A program made the position numbers and the translations under genes. The notes below the pieces were generated by a model that had not been told where the DNA came from, ran no database searches, and saw only the letters and a list, made by a program, of their open reading frames with translations. From Nematopogon swammerdamellus (taxonomy: Eukaryota > Arthropoda > Insecta > Lepidoptera > Adelidae), in the NCBI GenBank assembly GCA_946902875.1, contig OX336355.1, positions 17,579,347 to 17,643,346 on the forward strand: 64,000 bases of DNA. Reading direction: 5' to 3'. This document shows, piece by piece, positions 1 through 10,560 of the stretch (position 1 is the first letter of the stretch; every line of letters starts with the position of its first letter).

Positions 1-896
1 AGTTGATGACTCACTTACAACAAACAGCTGTTCTGCGATTGAACATAGTACGGTCATTGACCCCGTACAATGCATGTTACCTACTGTTACGCACAGGTTA
101 ATGTTTAGGTAGCAAACATGTTTCGTTAAATTTCTCGAAAAGTAATGCTAAAAACATATAATTATTTTTGCGTAACCTGTTTACTTGAGTGTGTATGTAA
201 CCCTCCCGAAGTTATTGACATGACTAACGAAACACCTTATTATACATATACTCTGCGAAGTTTTTTGGCGTTTCTTCTTCGTGGGTGTAATCGAACCGGA
301 TAGGACAATTGTGACAAGTTTGAGTACAGTTTTACTGTCATATGAATTATAATCAATAAACAATAAACAATGAAAAAAAGGAACATTTCCGTTTTCAATA
401 GCAAGTTGATGACCGTTCTATCTTTTTTTAAATTCCTTTGTATACATATTTACAGCTTCCTTCTTTTCGGGCGTTCGTTTAATGTGGGCGAAGAATTTTA
501 CGACTTCGCCTAAATTTAATGTTTTCCGATAGTCGTAACAACTAAAGATATTGCCATCCGGCAAAGAGTGCAAAATTGTAGAATAACTCAGTTCTTCAAA
601 ATTGTTTTATTTATTTACTTTTATTGGAAACAGACATGATGGTTCTCCACATCTGTGATGTCAGATCTTAATGAACTATGTAGGTGCCAGTTCAGTGCTT
701 CCCTTTCTTTGGTCGAGCCGGCTACACTGAACGTTACGGATGATAAAGAAATGTATTTCCCAGAAACAACATAGGCGAACAATAATTTTCATATTAAAAT
801 ATTTAAAATTTTCGCACTTCTGCCTACAACTTTTAATAAAACATCATCTCGAACATCATTTGCATGGTAGAAATCTCTTTAAGGCGAGACGGAAGT

Positions 897-1062
897 TAAC
901 TTCCTCCATACAAAATCGTCTTTCGGGGTTTGTATTTTTGTAGTTTTCACTTCTGCCGGCACTCCCGGAGTGCAACTGGGGCTTTTTTTTCTAAAAATCT
1001 GATAAGGTTTAGGGGGGTAAAAAACACAAACCCCGAAAGACGATTTTGTATGGATGAAGTTA
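897..1062. repeat. Short inverted-repeat element (37-bp arms)
   Basis: Bases 897-933 are the reverse complement of 1026-1062 with one mismatch; the core CAAAATCGTCTTTCGGGG is perfect. The spacer of about 92 bp is GC-rich, then T-rich. The right arm contains the first ATG of the downstream RT frame, so that ATG is not a native start. It may be a MITE at the LINE breakpoint or a rearranged duplicate. Confidence 0.65.
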
Positions 1063-2058
1063 CATGGCATGGCATACACCGACTGGTTTGACATCTCTAG
1101 AGGGGTCAGACAGGGGTGTGTGGCGTCACCCTGGCTGTTCAATCTATTCATGGACAGCTGCTTGGCTGATCTGAAAGAATATGATTGTGGATTAAGAATG
1201 GATGAGTTAGTTGTGAAATGCCTCTTGTACGCCGACGATCAAGTGATACTTGCATCGTCGGTGGGCGAGTTGCAGGACATGGTAACTGTTATGGTTGAAG
1301 CATTTAAAAGGAAGGGAATGAAAGTGAATGTAAACAAGACGAAAGTTATGGTACTGGAGAGGAATGAAATAGTGTCCGAATGCGATGTCAGGATTGGGAA
1401 TGAGAGACTGGAGCAAGTGAACGAATTCGTATATCTGGGGAATATGTTCACGCGTGATGGAAAATGTGAAGGAGATGTAGAAAAGAGAGTGAAAGCCGGC
1501 AACCAAGTGAATGGGGCGTTGCACGCTATTATGAGCAGCCAAAGCATGTCAACTAGGGCACGTTTGGCTGTCCATGGTGGAGTGCTGGCCCCTACACTTA
1601 TGTACGGGAGTGAAAGTTGGGCATGGCAGACGAAGCATGAAAGCAGGATTAATGCTGTGGAAATGCGCGCGTTGAGGAGTATGTGCGGAGTTACAATGAA
1701 AGATAGATTGAGAAATAGTGTAGTGCGAGAGCGCTGTGGGTTGAAAGAAGATATAGTGACAAGGATTGAGAAAGGGATGCTTCGGTGGTTCGGTCATGTT
1801 GGAAGAATGGATGATAGGAGACTAACGAAAGAAATTTATGAAGCAAATGTGAGTGGAAGAGTCGGGAAGGGTCGCCCTAGACGCACGTACCTGGACCAGA
1901 TCGGGCATGTGCTCAAAAAGGGGCAAGTGCTTAGTACCCGTAACCGACGAGCATGCATGAAGAACATTATGGGAGTGGAAGAGGCGGCAGAGGTGTGTCA
2001 GGATCGTGGCACGTGGAGATCCGTTGTCTCTGCCTACCCCACCGGGAAACAGGCGTGA
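1054..2058 (+). pseudogene. RTE-like LINE, 5'-truncated reverse transcriptase
   Basis: The 334-residue open frame holds the C-terminal half of a non-LTR reverse transcriptase: the SRGVRQGCVASPWLFNLFMD motif, the catalytic YADD box (LLYADDQVILASS), then a thumb and tail region (GMLRWFGHVGRMD, STRNRRACM, SAYPTGKQA). The endonuclease and N-terminal RT are missing and the first ATG lies in an inverted repeat, so this is a truncated, non-autonomous copy. The coding region ends 4 bases before an (ATGT)n tract at 2062-2080. A very short 3' UTR ending in a microsatellite is typical of the RTE group; the exact clade is uncertain. Confidence 0.8.
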
Positions 2059-2061
2059 CGC

Positions 2062-2081
2062 TATGTATGTATGTATGTATG
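2062..2081 (+). repeat. (ATGT)n tail of RTE-like LINE
   Basis: The tail GACGCTATGTATGTATG follows the stop codon directly. The same join of GACGCT to (ATGT)n recurs at the 3' ends of the copies near 3500, 10930 and 11850. Confidence 0.75.
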
Positions 2082-2348
2082 AAGTTTATAAGTGATAACT
2101 CCGCCTTTGCGCCTTATGTTACTTAACTTGATATGTCATCCAGTCATGCCTAGCCTGTGAGTGTACAAATCGTAATAAATGTACCTATTCCTCGGCAAAA
2201 TGGATCCAGCTGATTAGCAACGCAATATGTTTGCCTATTGCACACGCTGAGTTGGGTCCAATTTGTCGACAATATTAGTGACGGAATTTCGCTCGAAGTT
2301 CACTGTATTGTAAATTGTAATCTGAAATGGCGACAAATATATGCTCAT

Positions 2349-2707
2349 CGGAAAACACGAACCATTCACATAGCCGTTTCGACAGACGTTTCGTTCAGTG
2401 CGGTGCAACCCGGCCGGGATAAACCGTACCACCTAGTAAGGTAAGAAGGGAAGGGACCTACAGTTTAACGTGGAATGCGAACTACGGTCAGCCTCCAACG
2501 GTCGAGCGGTCGCCCATCCAAGTACTGACCCCAATAAATTAAATTTACTTTCTTTATAAAAATATTTTTCAATTATTTAAAAATTATTTTACAATAATAA
2601 TTAACTATAAAAATTTTAATTTTTTTTTTAATTTAATAAACTTTAACCCCGCCCAGGGTTGTTAATAACAGTCGACCGACCGCACTACTGAGCGACCGAG
2701 GCTGACA
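2349..2707 (-). repeat. SINE-A, interrupted by an AT-rich insert
   Basis: Minus-strand copy of the SINE with a tRNA/5S-like head (head at 2646-2707, body at 2349-2536). About 110 bp of A+T-rich sequence (2537-2645) splits the 5S-like part between 'GTACTGACC' and 'GCCCAGGG', which are contiguous in other copies. The tail is missing. Confidence 0.75.
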
Positions 2708-2799
2708 GATATTATACATATTACTTCCATTTCCTAATGTCTTCACTGCACTGACCTTGCCACCTTTCTTCCTCATTTACTCTCATCCATCACCCAAAG

Positions 2800-2955
2800 A
2801 TTGACTGGAAGAAATCACTTAAAGTGATAAGTCCGCCTTTACACGCTACTGTTCTCTCGTTTCTGTGTGAAGTATTGCAAATTTCTATTGCTCTTCTGTC
2901 TTCCGTATCTTTGTTAGTATTTTTGTGTGCAATAAAGCTTTTTGTATTTTTTTAT
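2800..2955 (+). repeat. LINE 3' UTR fragment, family K
   Basis: Carries the recurring motif GACTGGAAGAAATCACTT...AAGTCCGCC and ends in GTGCAATAAA before a T-rich stretch. Related 3' ends lie at 4944-5073 (+), 12790-12920 (-), 42035-42165 (+), 42495-42600 (-), 47626-47815 (+) and 48720-48800 (-). Confidence 0.6.
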
Positions 2956-3245
2956 GGATAGCGCGACATGTGGCATCGTTTTACCTACAAATAGATGTCT
3001 AACGATGCCCATGGACATTCTGTGATGCACGGGGATTGCGAATGCCGTGCCGGCCTGACAGGAGCCTTTTCACGCACCTTTTGAAAAACCCCAGCCTGTA
3101 CTTGGTTGGAAATAGATGGGCAGGGAGTGCGTTCCACATTTTCCCGGTTCTGTGAATAAAAGACCTACAGAACCGTTTGGTGCCCATCCGCGGTAGTTCG
3201 ATTGCATAGGGGTGCATCCCCTGCCCAGTACGCGTAGTGCGGAGG
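2950..3245 (-). pseudogene. LINE 3' end, family G (RT tail plus 3' UTR)
   Basis: The minus strand encodes a C-terminal non-LTR tail: FCRSFIHRTGKMWNALP, then FFKRCVKRLLSG, as in CR1/Jockey-type elements. The 3' UTR follows, with GTGGCATCG and GCGCGACATGT motifs and an A-rich end near 2950. Related 3' ends lie at 17960-18030 (+), 25257-25880 (+, split), 39290-39480 (-), 48550-48610 (+), 60566-60660 (-) and 62130-62190 (-). Confidence 0.65.
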
Positions 3246-3324
3246 TGAAATGGGGACGGCTATTCTATTATATTCTCGTTAGGCTTGTATTAGACTTCTT
3301 TTAAAATAGTATATTTTCCGTTTA

Positions 3325-3520
3325 GACGCACGTACCTGGACCAGATCGGACATGTGTTCATAAAGGGTCAAGTGCGTAGTATCCGTAACCGGACGAGCAT
3401 GCATGAAGAATATTATGAGAGTGGAAGAGGCGGCAGAGGTGTGTCAGGATCGTGGCACGTGGAGATCCGTTGTCACTGCCTACCCCACCGGGAAACAGGT
3501 GTGACGCTATGTATGTATTG
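3325..3520 (+). pseudogene. RTE-like LINE 3' fragment
   Basis: Bases from GACGCACGTACCTGGACC to the GACGCTATGTATGT end match 1879-2080 closely with small indels that break the frame (for example GTAACCGGACGAGC against GTAACCGACGAGC). A second, 5'-truncated insertion of the same element. Confidence 0.8.
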
Positions 3521-3636
3521 TATATTTTGTGTGGTACGAAATAAGTTGTATGCAGAGTACAATAAAGCCCTTCTATTTTATAGTTATTCTATCGTCACTC
3601 GGTATGAGCGGTTGTCACCGTTAGAGTTAGATATTT

Positions 3637-4113
3637 GTACCGTGTGGGGTCGGTACTTAAAAAGAATAGCCCCACTGCATCTCTCCCCGTCGCATGTCGT
3701 AAAAGTCGACTAAGGGATAAGAAAATTCGTCAGCCTCGGTAGCTCAGTGGCGCGGTTGGTTAGTCAACTGTTATTAAGCAACACTGAGCGCGGTCAGTGA
3801 TTGGATGGGTGACCGCTCGACCGTTGGAGGCTGACCGTGGTTCGGATTCCACGTTAAACTGTAGGTCCCTTCCCTTCTTACCTTACTAGGTGGTAGGGTT
3901 TATCCCGGCCGGGTTGGTACCACCGCACTGAACGAAACGTCGGTCGAAACGGCTATGTAAATAGTTCGTGTTTTCCGTCCAGTTTAGTGTAGCCGACATG
4001 AAATGAAGGGAAGCACTGACATGGCACATAGTTCACCCTGTGTTATGGGCTGACATCACGGATGTTGTAGGTGATGTAGCCACCCGTGTCAGGTTCCATA
4101 AAAAAAAAAAAAA
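3637..4113 (+). repeat. Composite SINE (GTGGGG head piece + SINE-A), near-identical to 49597-50077
   Basis: Starts at GTACCGTGTGGGG and carries the first ~85 bp of the SINE-B/C head. SINE-A follows from about 3729: an A-box-like TAGCTCAGTGG (3740s), a 5S-like part (ATTAAGCAAC...TTGGATGGGTGACCGCT), a B-box-like GGTTCGGATTCC, the shared central domain and the tail GTTCCATAAAA. Similarity to 49597-50077 begins and ends at the same bases, so the composite moved as a unit. Confidence 0.85.
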
Positions 4114-4289
4114 GATATTTAGGTCATGCAATTTTCAAATTGAGACCAGTATGTGGCAGCTATAGCGTTATTTTCTTATTTTGCGTTGAACTGAAACCTT
4201 AAACTGAACCGCAGTTTACACCCACCCGACACATGAAAGTACATGTGTACACCCGGTTTTCAGTGTGGCCATCAAGTTTTGCTATGATA

Positions 4290-4527
4290 TTCCCTTGCCC
4301 CTTACTAGGTGGTAGGCTCAAATTGTAGCCGACTGGGTTGGTACCACCGTACTGGATGTAAGAAGGCCGCATAGCAACCTCGGCTGTGTTCTCCTCTAGT
4401 CCAGTATAGCCAGCAATCCAGGGAAGTTTCCGGCACCTACCTTCTCGGAGGTGATATTGGCTGGTCGGAGCATGCGCTCTGGCCCCTCCGACTCAGCCAC
4501 CCATATCGGATTACATAAAAAAATATA
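4290..4527 (+). repeat. SINE-D body and tail fragment
   Basis: Begins at the central domain (CTTACTAGGTGGTAGGC) and runs to the family tail CGGATTACATAAAAAA. The tRNA-like head is absent. Confidence 0.75.
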
Positions 4528-5445
4528 TATATTGCGTTCCGGTTCAGTGTACACCCGTGGCCCGTCAGTGTGGCCATCCAGTTTTGCTATGATATCCGCC
4601 ATAATAACACATATTCTGTGAAAATTTCAACCGGCTACCTATTACGGTTCAAAAGGTACATAACCTTATAACATTATACCATTTACTGTTCATTTTCTTA
4701 CTATCACACTTATCTGCCACAGCAAATCGCTTCCCTTGTTCAAAAAATTCACAGAGATCTCATGCATTACATGACTTTCGGGTACATTGAAAATTACTTT
4801 TAGTGCGTATATAGAAGAAATAAGTAAATTTTTTTTTAAATTGACAAACATAGTAAATAATAAAATTCTTAATTTTCAAGTTTAAACACGAAAACCATTT
4901 TAACTGCGCACACTGCAAGATAAAGACTTGGTTGAAAAAAAAGGTTGACTGTAAGAAATCTCTGTAAGGGATAAGACCGCCTGGTCACCTTATGTAAATT
5001 TTCTAATGTATTTGTTACTGTTTAATGTTTACTGGAGCAATAAAGAATTTTCTATCTAGGTATCTATCTATCTAAAGACGACTCGTAACTCGTGTAAAAA
5101 AAAATAAAAAAAAATCATAACTCCCAAACTTTTCACTTTTTTCAAACAATCAAAAAAAGACAACTTCAGATATTGAGTCAGTCTACAATATATAAATATA
5201 AAGTTTGAAATATATATTTGGGAATATGTTTAAAAGTGCCCTTTTTAATCCCCAAAAAACGGGTATTTTAAGCGGTTTTTTGCGATTTTCTCAAAAACTC
5301 AAACTTTCTAAAATAGTTTTTCACCATCATGTAACCCTCGTCGATACGCGTCATTTAACACCCTAAATATTTACTTAGCCTTAAAACTCCCGAGTGAGAA
5401 TTCGCACTCTCGCTGGAAATCGGGGACCATACTGAAGCGATCGAA
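4528..5445. other. Non-coding, mixed LINE ends and AT-rich DNA
   Basis: Holds part of a GTCT-type repeat (4535-4680), a family-K LINE 3' end (4944-5073, ending in a short (ATCT)n run) and AT-rich sequence. No open frame with coding character was seen. Confidence 0.5.
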
Positions 5446-5484
5446 GAGACATTTTCAATGTCGACACAAATAACACAACGACAC

Positions 5485-5625
5485 AAACCTTTTGTTTTAT
5501 CCGACTATCATGGTCCAAAAGCTACAGCCCTTAAAGGTCGGACAGACAGACAGACGGACGGACAGACGGTTCCGTACGGATACGGAACCCCAATATCCTC
5601 GAGGACGGCCGCGGTCTCACATTTA
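5485..5625 (-). repeat. Family-E fragment with (GACA)n
   Basis: A run of GACAGACAGACGGACGGACA sits in its usual family-E context (a cag-ccct motif on one side, CGGATACGGAACCC on the other). The rest of the unit is diverged. Confidence 0.5.
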
Positions 5626-5939
5626 ATTTTGTTCCTGCCGGTATATTATACTAGGTGTCATATCAGCGTTTCCCTTTGCTCGAATATTCGCCGAATTTAT
5701 TTTCTTCAGCCCAACCATTGTTTTTTTAAGAGATCCTAAATATCTCAGTAAATGTATTCAAACATAAAAAAGTTGCCAGTGACGCAGTAGACCCTGAAAC
5801 TGTAGTTATTTCCAGAGTTTCAGTTAATCAGCAGAAAAAACCTCTGTGCAGCCAACTTCATGAATATTCACGCTGATACTCGCATAAACTCGTTAAATTT
5901 TCAGGAGTTTCACTGGTTGCCTTATTTGTATATTATATG

Positions 5940-6120
5940 AAACTAGCTGTGCCCGCGACTTCGTCCGCGTGGACTTATCACGACGCCATCTACTGGGTTA
6001 AATTGTATTTTCAAACCATTCGGGGACCCGCTCAAATATACACACAAAATTTCATCCAAATCCGTCCAGTCGTTTAGGAGGAGTTAGGTGACAAACACAC
6101 GTACGGAAGAATTATATATA
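5940..6120 (-). repeat. Helitron-like fragment with CTAG-T end
   Basis: ACTAGCTGTGCCCGCGACTT at 5942 is, on the minus strand, a GC-rich stem followed by CTAG-T, as at Helitron 3' ends. The body contains the phrase ATCCGTCCAGTCGTTTAGGAG seen in several lepidopteran-type repeats. Confidence 0.45.
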
Positions 6121-6355
6121 TAACAAGCTGTGCCCGCGGCTCCGCCCGCTCTCATATTTCATTTCACTGCTAACCTCATAAGCCATTTAGCGTGATAGTA
6201 AGTAGCCTATAGTTGATGGGAAGAATCAAGCTATCCGTAGATTTTTTTTTGTATTAAAATCGGTCCATTGGTTCTCGAGTTATAAGCGGACAGACAGACA
6301 TACACTCAGACACTCAGACAGAAAGCAGACGTTGGGTTTTATTATAGGTAAAGGA
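6121..6355 (-). repeat. Helitron-like repeat, same family as 42803-43185
   Basis: Runs from ACAAGCTGTGCCCGCGGCTC to CGTTGGGTTTTATTATAGGT with an internal GACAGACA/CACTCAGA microsatellite. Matches 42803-43060 almost base for base. Confidence 0.65.
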
Positions 6356-7500
6356 AGGAAGAAGAAGAAGATGATGATATGAAATGTTGAAATGAAATGA
6401 AATGTTGAAATTAAATTAAATTAAATGTTGAAATAAAATTAAATTAAATGTTAAAATTAAATAAAATTTAATTAAATGAATATTTTTATTTATAGGTATG
6501 TTTACTTTACTATATTATGTTTATATTTTATGTTAAGCAGTATAGGTTTTCAATTTTCTTTAAAATTATTATAGGTTGTATATGTTTACTGGAGCAATTA
6601 AATGTTGAAATGACATGAAATGTTTTTTATTTCTTTCGTCCCAATACACACACATAGATAACAATCTATACAATAAATACATTTTAATTATCTTTGGGTG
6701 CGTGTGTGCGCTGGTACCAATCGGGATGGGTAACGCTAATACCTATTAAGGTTTACATTTAACTACATTTAATTACACTTGTTTTACATTTAATCGGAAC
6801 CACAGTAATTAGGGTTCCGTATCTATATGGAAGCTGATTACTGTTTTCTATTGTGTGTCTGTCTGTCAGTTCGTCCTAGGGCTGTATAATTTATGTGTAT
6901 TTTTAAATTTATTGTGTATAAACTTTATGTAATTATCTGAAGGATGTCAAATCATTAGTAGAATAGCCTTAACCCTTCCGTTTTTCCTTCCCTACCTTCG
7001 CCCCAGCACATCCTCCGTCGTATTGGAAGCGAAACCGGAAATAACATGCGACGCCATTTTTAACGGAAGCACGCAAGCTAACGACTTGGCATCTGTGACT
7101 TGGCGTAGTCGAGGACGAAGTGGTCATTTCTTATGTTATCCTGGTACTATAAAATGTTTTAACGAAATGTTTGTTCATAAATAACTCTTAAACCACTAAA
7201 CGGATTCCGCTCAAACTTTGTATGTAGGTAGATAGAGTTCGTAGTCTAAACATAGGAAAACTTGACGTATGTTTCCGCTCGCATTAAAGTAAGACTCCCG
7301 TAAAATTTATTTTTATTTTCGTTCATTTGGGAAATCAACAGCAGTTTTACAATAGGTGTGATTATGTATAGGTTGTACAATAGAAGCCAATTAAAGATTT
7401 GCACTGCTTAAACAATTTGCAAACTATTTATACACTATCAACTAATCAGCCGATTAATATCACTCACTATTGAACAATTTACACTTTATGGGGGGGTAGA
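6356..7500. other. Non-coding, AT-rich and low-complexity
   Basis: Contains AAATGTTGAAAT tandem low complexity (6370-6480), a weak family-E remnant with TGTCTGTCTGTC (6810-6890), and a segment with ACCACTAAACGGATTCCGCT typical of Helitron-like debris (7190-7300). No coding frame seen. Confidence 0.45.
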
Positions 7501-7526
7501 GCTGAGGAGAAATCCTATTAGTTGCT

Positions 7527-7790
7527 TTATCATCATCATCATCGGCCTGTATCGGTCCACTGCTGGACATAGGCCTGTCCCAAGGCACGCCACCACACGT
7601 GGTTTTCCGCTCTTCTCATCCATCCACTCCCGGCTACCTTTTTTAGGTCATCTGTCCACATAGCCGGGGGGCGTCTCACGCTTAAGAAAATAAGCAAGCT
7701 GAATTAGCAGTGGGCTGGGCACCCGACAACCTATGGGGTAGACGGGTGCTCGAACGGAGGTCACGTACAAGCAAGTTGCTTTAACAGACT
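7527..7790 (-). pseudogene. LINE 3' remnant with (ATG)n tail
   Basis: Begins with ATCATCATCATCGGCC and continues TCCACTGCTGGACATAGGCC. On the minus strand this reads as the end of an LINE coding region (CCTATGTCCAGCAGTGGA) followed by a (TGATGA)n tail. The same end is at 50270-50378 (+). A further piece (AGTGGGCTGGGCAC) lies at 7708-7770. Confidence 0.6.
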
Positions 7791-7799
7791 TAAAAACAA

Positions 7800-8860
7800 A
7801 TATATAAATAAAAAAACCCGACTGATATTAAAATCGGTCAAGCGTGAGTTTTACTCATGCACAAAGAGTTCCGTAGGACCGCTACACAATACCTTTCAAA
7901 AAACCATATTATCTGTCTATTTCTTGTTCATCTGCGATACAAATTACTTTAGTAGTAGTATCTGTTATTTAGTAACATAAATATGTAGTACTACATATTC
8001 AAGCGGGCCCCCCATACAAAAAACGTGCTAAGAATCTATTATTTTTATTAATTTTTTACTTATATTTATTATTTATTGGCATATTCGCCATAATCTATAC
8101 ATATAATAAAATCGTAGAGGTAAGAAAGTCTGTACATTGAATGTATTCGGAAAAAAACTAACCAGGGTGGCTTAAAATGAGATACTGAACATGTTAGAAC
8201 AGTTTTTAAAATTTTTGTTTGTTTGTTTGTTTGTCTGTACGCGCATCACGCAAAAACCACTGAACGGAATTAGACGAAACTTTGTATAGTGGCAGTTTAT
8301 ATGCCGGGTTAACATAATACGTAAAAAAAAATAACAAAAATAAAAAAAAATTTACAATTATAAACATGATTGAACGTTTAAAATCACGTAGTCCAAAGTA
8401 CATAATTATATCTTGAGAACTGGCAGCAAATACAATTTGAATAAAATATTCATTCGAAACTAAAAAATAAGTAGATACAACGAAAATGACAGTTCTTCTT
8501 TTTTATAACTTGAACACAATAGTCTATACATATCTATTCTTTCTATACATATCATAAAATCGTAAATGCAAAAATGTCTATTTGTACGCGCATCTCGCAA
8601 AAACCACTGAACGGAATTTGACGAAACTTTTTATAGTGACAGTGTATATCCCGGATGAACATAATAATTAAAAAATATAATAAAAATCACGTAATCCAAA
8701 GTAAAGGTAAAAAAACAATTTTAAATGTCATGTTGACAACGGAGAACTGTCATCTCGACGTGAGCTGGCCGGTGACAAATTGTTTGATAAATAAAAATAA
8801 TAATTGAAAGTCGAAGTTATGTCGCTGTCATTGGTGCAATAAAATTTATATATCTGTTGC
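7800..8860. other. Non-coding, two related AT-rich repeats
   Basis: Two diverged direct copies of a repeat with the phrase CGCAAAAACCACTGAACGGA (8250s and 8600s), each followed by TTAT(A/C)GTG and a run of A-rich sequence. No coding frame seen. Confidence 0.5.
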
Positions 8861-8929
8861 CCGCGGCTTCGCTCGCGTGAAATTCGTATTAAAAAAAAAT
8901 AAAGTAAGTAACTAAAAAGTAAGTAACGT

Positions 8930-9460
8930 AAGGCGGGCCCGAAGGCGGATCTGCGCTCACGTAAACGATATTCTTTCTCGATGAAAGTAACTAAGGGCGA
9001 GGCGGAAGGCGGAGCTGAGTTCAGGAAGAAGAAAAACATTCTTGAAGAAAGTAAGTAACTAAGGGCGAGGCTGAAGGCCGAGCTCTATTCTGGAAGACCA
9101 TAAACCTTCTCGAAGAAAGTAAGTAACTATGGGCGAGGCCGCAGGCCGAGCTGCGTTCAGGAAGAAGCTAAACCATCTTGAAGAAAGTAAGTAACTAAGG
9201 CGAGGCCGAAGGCCGAGCTACGTTCGGATAATTGAAAACCATCTCGAAGAAAGCAAGTAACTAAGGGCGAGGCCGAAGGCCGAGCTGCGTTCAGGAAGAA
9301 GCTAAACCATCTTGAAGAAAGTAAGCAACTAAGGCGAGGCCGAAGGCCGAGCTACGTTCTGACAAATGATAAACCATCTCGAAGAAAGCAAGTAACTAAT
9401 GGCGAGGCCGAAGGCCGAGCTGCGTTCAGGAAGAAGCTAAACCATCTCGAATAAAGTTAA
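8930..9460 (+). repeat. Minisatellite, 67-68 bp unit, ~8 copies
   Basis: Units start with GAAGAAAGTAAGTAACTAAG and contain GGCGAGGCCGAAGGCCGAGC, itself partly palindromic. Starts at 9044, 9112, 9180, 9246, 9314 and 9381 give spacings of 66-68. Earlier units are more diverged. Confidence 0.85.
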
Positions 9461-9499
9461 TTAATATTAAGATTGAGTTAATTTAATTTAAATTTTATT

Positions 9500-9960
9500 A
9501 TAAAGTCCACGCTTCTAACGGCAAATATACCGTGCATCCTAGAACCTCGCGGTTATTCCCGGCTGGATGTAAAGAGGCCCGATGCTATCACCTTAGTGCC
9601 ATGGACTAAGGGTAGTTCTTTGATGTGGGACGCCACTTTTGTTCTCACATTGGCTCCAAGTCACGTTAGGACATCTTCAAGAGCGGCTGGCGCGGCCGAG
9701 GCTGGGGCGGAGAGCCTCAAACGCAGCAAATATAGAAATATAATTCAAGATTTCGAATTTGTTGCGTTTGGGTTGAAACCCTCGGTCCGTGGAGCAGTGA
9801 AGCCAAAAGAGGCTTGAGCTGGTTGACGCAACCGGTGTCCCGCCATCAAGGGTTTATGTACTTCATTCAAAGGGTAAGCCTTGCCATCCAGCGGGGTAAT
9901 GCCGCAAGTGCTCTAAGAACATTTGAAAATGCCCGTTTTGATAGTTATTTTAATGTTTGT
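9500..9960 (+). pseudogene. Decayed retroelement C-terminal fragment (RPD...WDAT...QRGNA)
   Basis: In frame from about 9521: ANIPCILEPRGYSRLD, then VKRPDAITLVPWTKGSSLMW followed by DATFVLTLAPSH, then after a frame change SLAIQRGNAASALRTF ending at a stop near 9961. I recall this RPDG...WDAT...QRGNA block from C-terminal parts of retroelement-like polyproteins in many animals; the RPD/WDAT pattern hints at a nuclease-like fold (inference). Stops at 9817 and frame changes make it a pseudogene. Its QRGNA part recurs at 38854-39080, 51350-51484 and 54450-54545. Confidence 0.6.
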
Positions 9961-10019
9961 TAGGTAGGTTTAATTCTTTAGTTATTAATATTACTTTTTT
10001 ATTTTTATGAAATAAATAG

Positions 10020-10375
10020 ATTGAGTAAACGATATTATATTCTATCGAAGAAAGGAAGTCTTTAAGGGCGAGGCCCGAAGGTGGAAGAGGGTTTTTGGTT
10101 TACCTGAACGCAGCTCGGCCTTCGGCCTCGCACTTAGTTCCTTCCTTTCTTCCAGAAGGTTTATCGTCTTCCTGAACGCAGCTCGGCCTTCGGCCTCGCC
10201 CTTACTTACTTCCTTTATTTGAGAAAGATTTATCGTTTACCTGAAAGTAGCTCGGCCTTCGGCCTCTTTTAGAACCTTCTTCAAGAAGGTTTATCGATTA
10301 CCTGAACGCAGCTCGGCCTTCGGCTTCGCCCTTAGTTACTTACATTCTTCTTTGGAATACGAATTTCACGCGAGC
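10020..10375 (-). repeat. Minisatellite array 2, inverse of array 1
   Basis: Repeats of CAGCTCGGCCTTCGGCCTCG with CTTAGTTACTTAC and AAGGTTTATCG spacers, the reverse complement of array 1, in 4 units. Confidence 0.8.
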
Positions 10376-10398
10376 GGAGCCGCGGGCTCAGCTAGTAA

Positions 10399-10560
10399 CA
10401 CATATTCTGTGAAAATTTCAACCGGCTACCTATTTCGGTTCAAAACCTAGTTCTCAAATTAGTGGTTCAAAAGATACAGCCCTCGGACGGACGGACGGAC
10501 GGACGGACGGACGGACAGACAGACAGACAAGCAGACAAACAGATGATGTAGGCTTAGTTC
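10399..10560 (-). repeat. Family-E fragment with (GGAC)n(AGAC)n
   Basis: AACACATATTCTGTGAAAAT at the left and a (GGAC)7(AGAC)4-type tract at 10485-10540 are the usual family-E parts. The outer end is missing. Confidence 0.65.

Larger units (their letters stand above)
8862..10398. mobile_element. Helitron-like ends bracketing inverted minisatellite arrays
   Basis: The left boundary GCCCGCGGCTTCGCTCGCG (near 8862) and the right boundary CGCGAGCGGAGCCGCGGG...CTAG-T (10370-10398) are inverted copies of the same hairpin-bearing end. Inside are minisatellite array 1 (about 8930-9460), a decayed retroelement coding fragment (9500-9960) and minisatellite array 2 in inverse orientation (10020-10375). 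Whether the whole is one mobile unit or two adjacent elements is an inference. Confidence 0.55.

Noticed and set aside
3729..3860. Possible 5S rRNA gene
   Set aside because: Only the internal control region resembles 5S; the 5' and 3' thirds are missing and the unit is a repeated SINE head.
10485..10540. Possible CRISPR-like or satellite array
   Set aside because: A simple GGAC/AGAC tetranucleotide run within a family-E repeat; there are no spacers.
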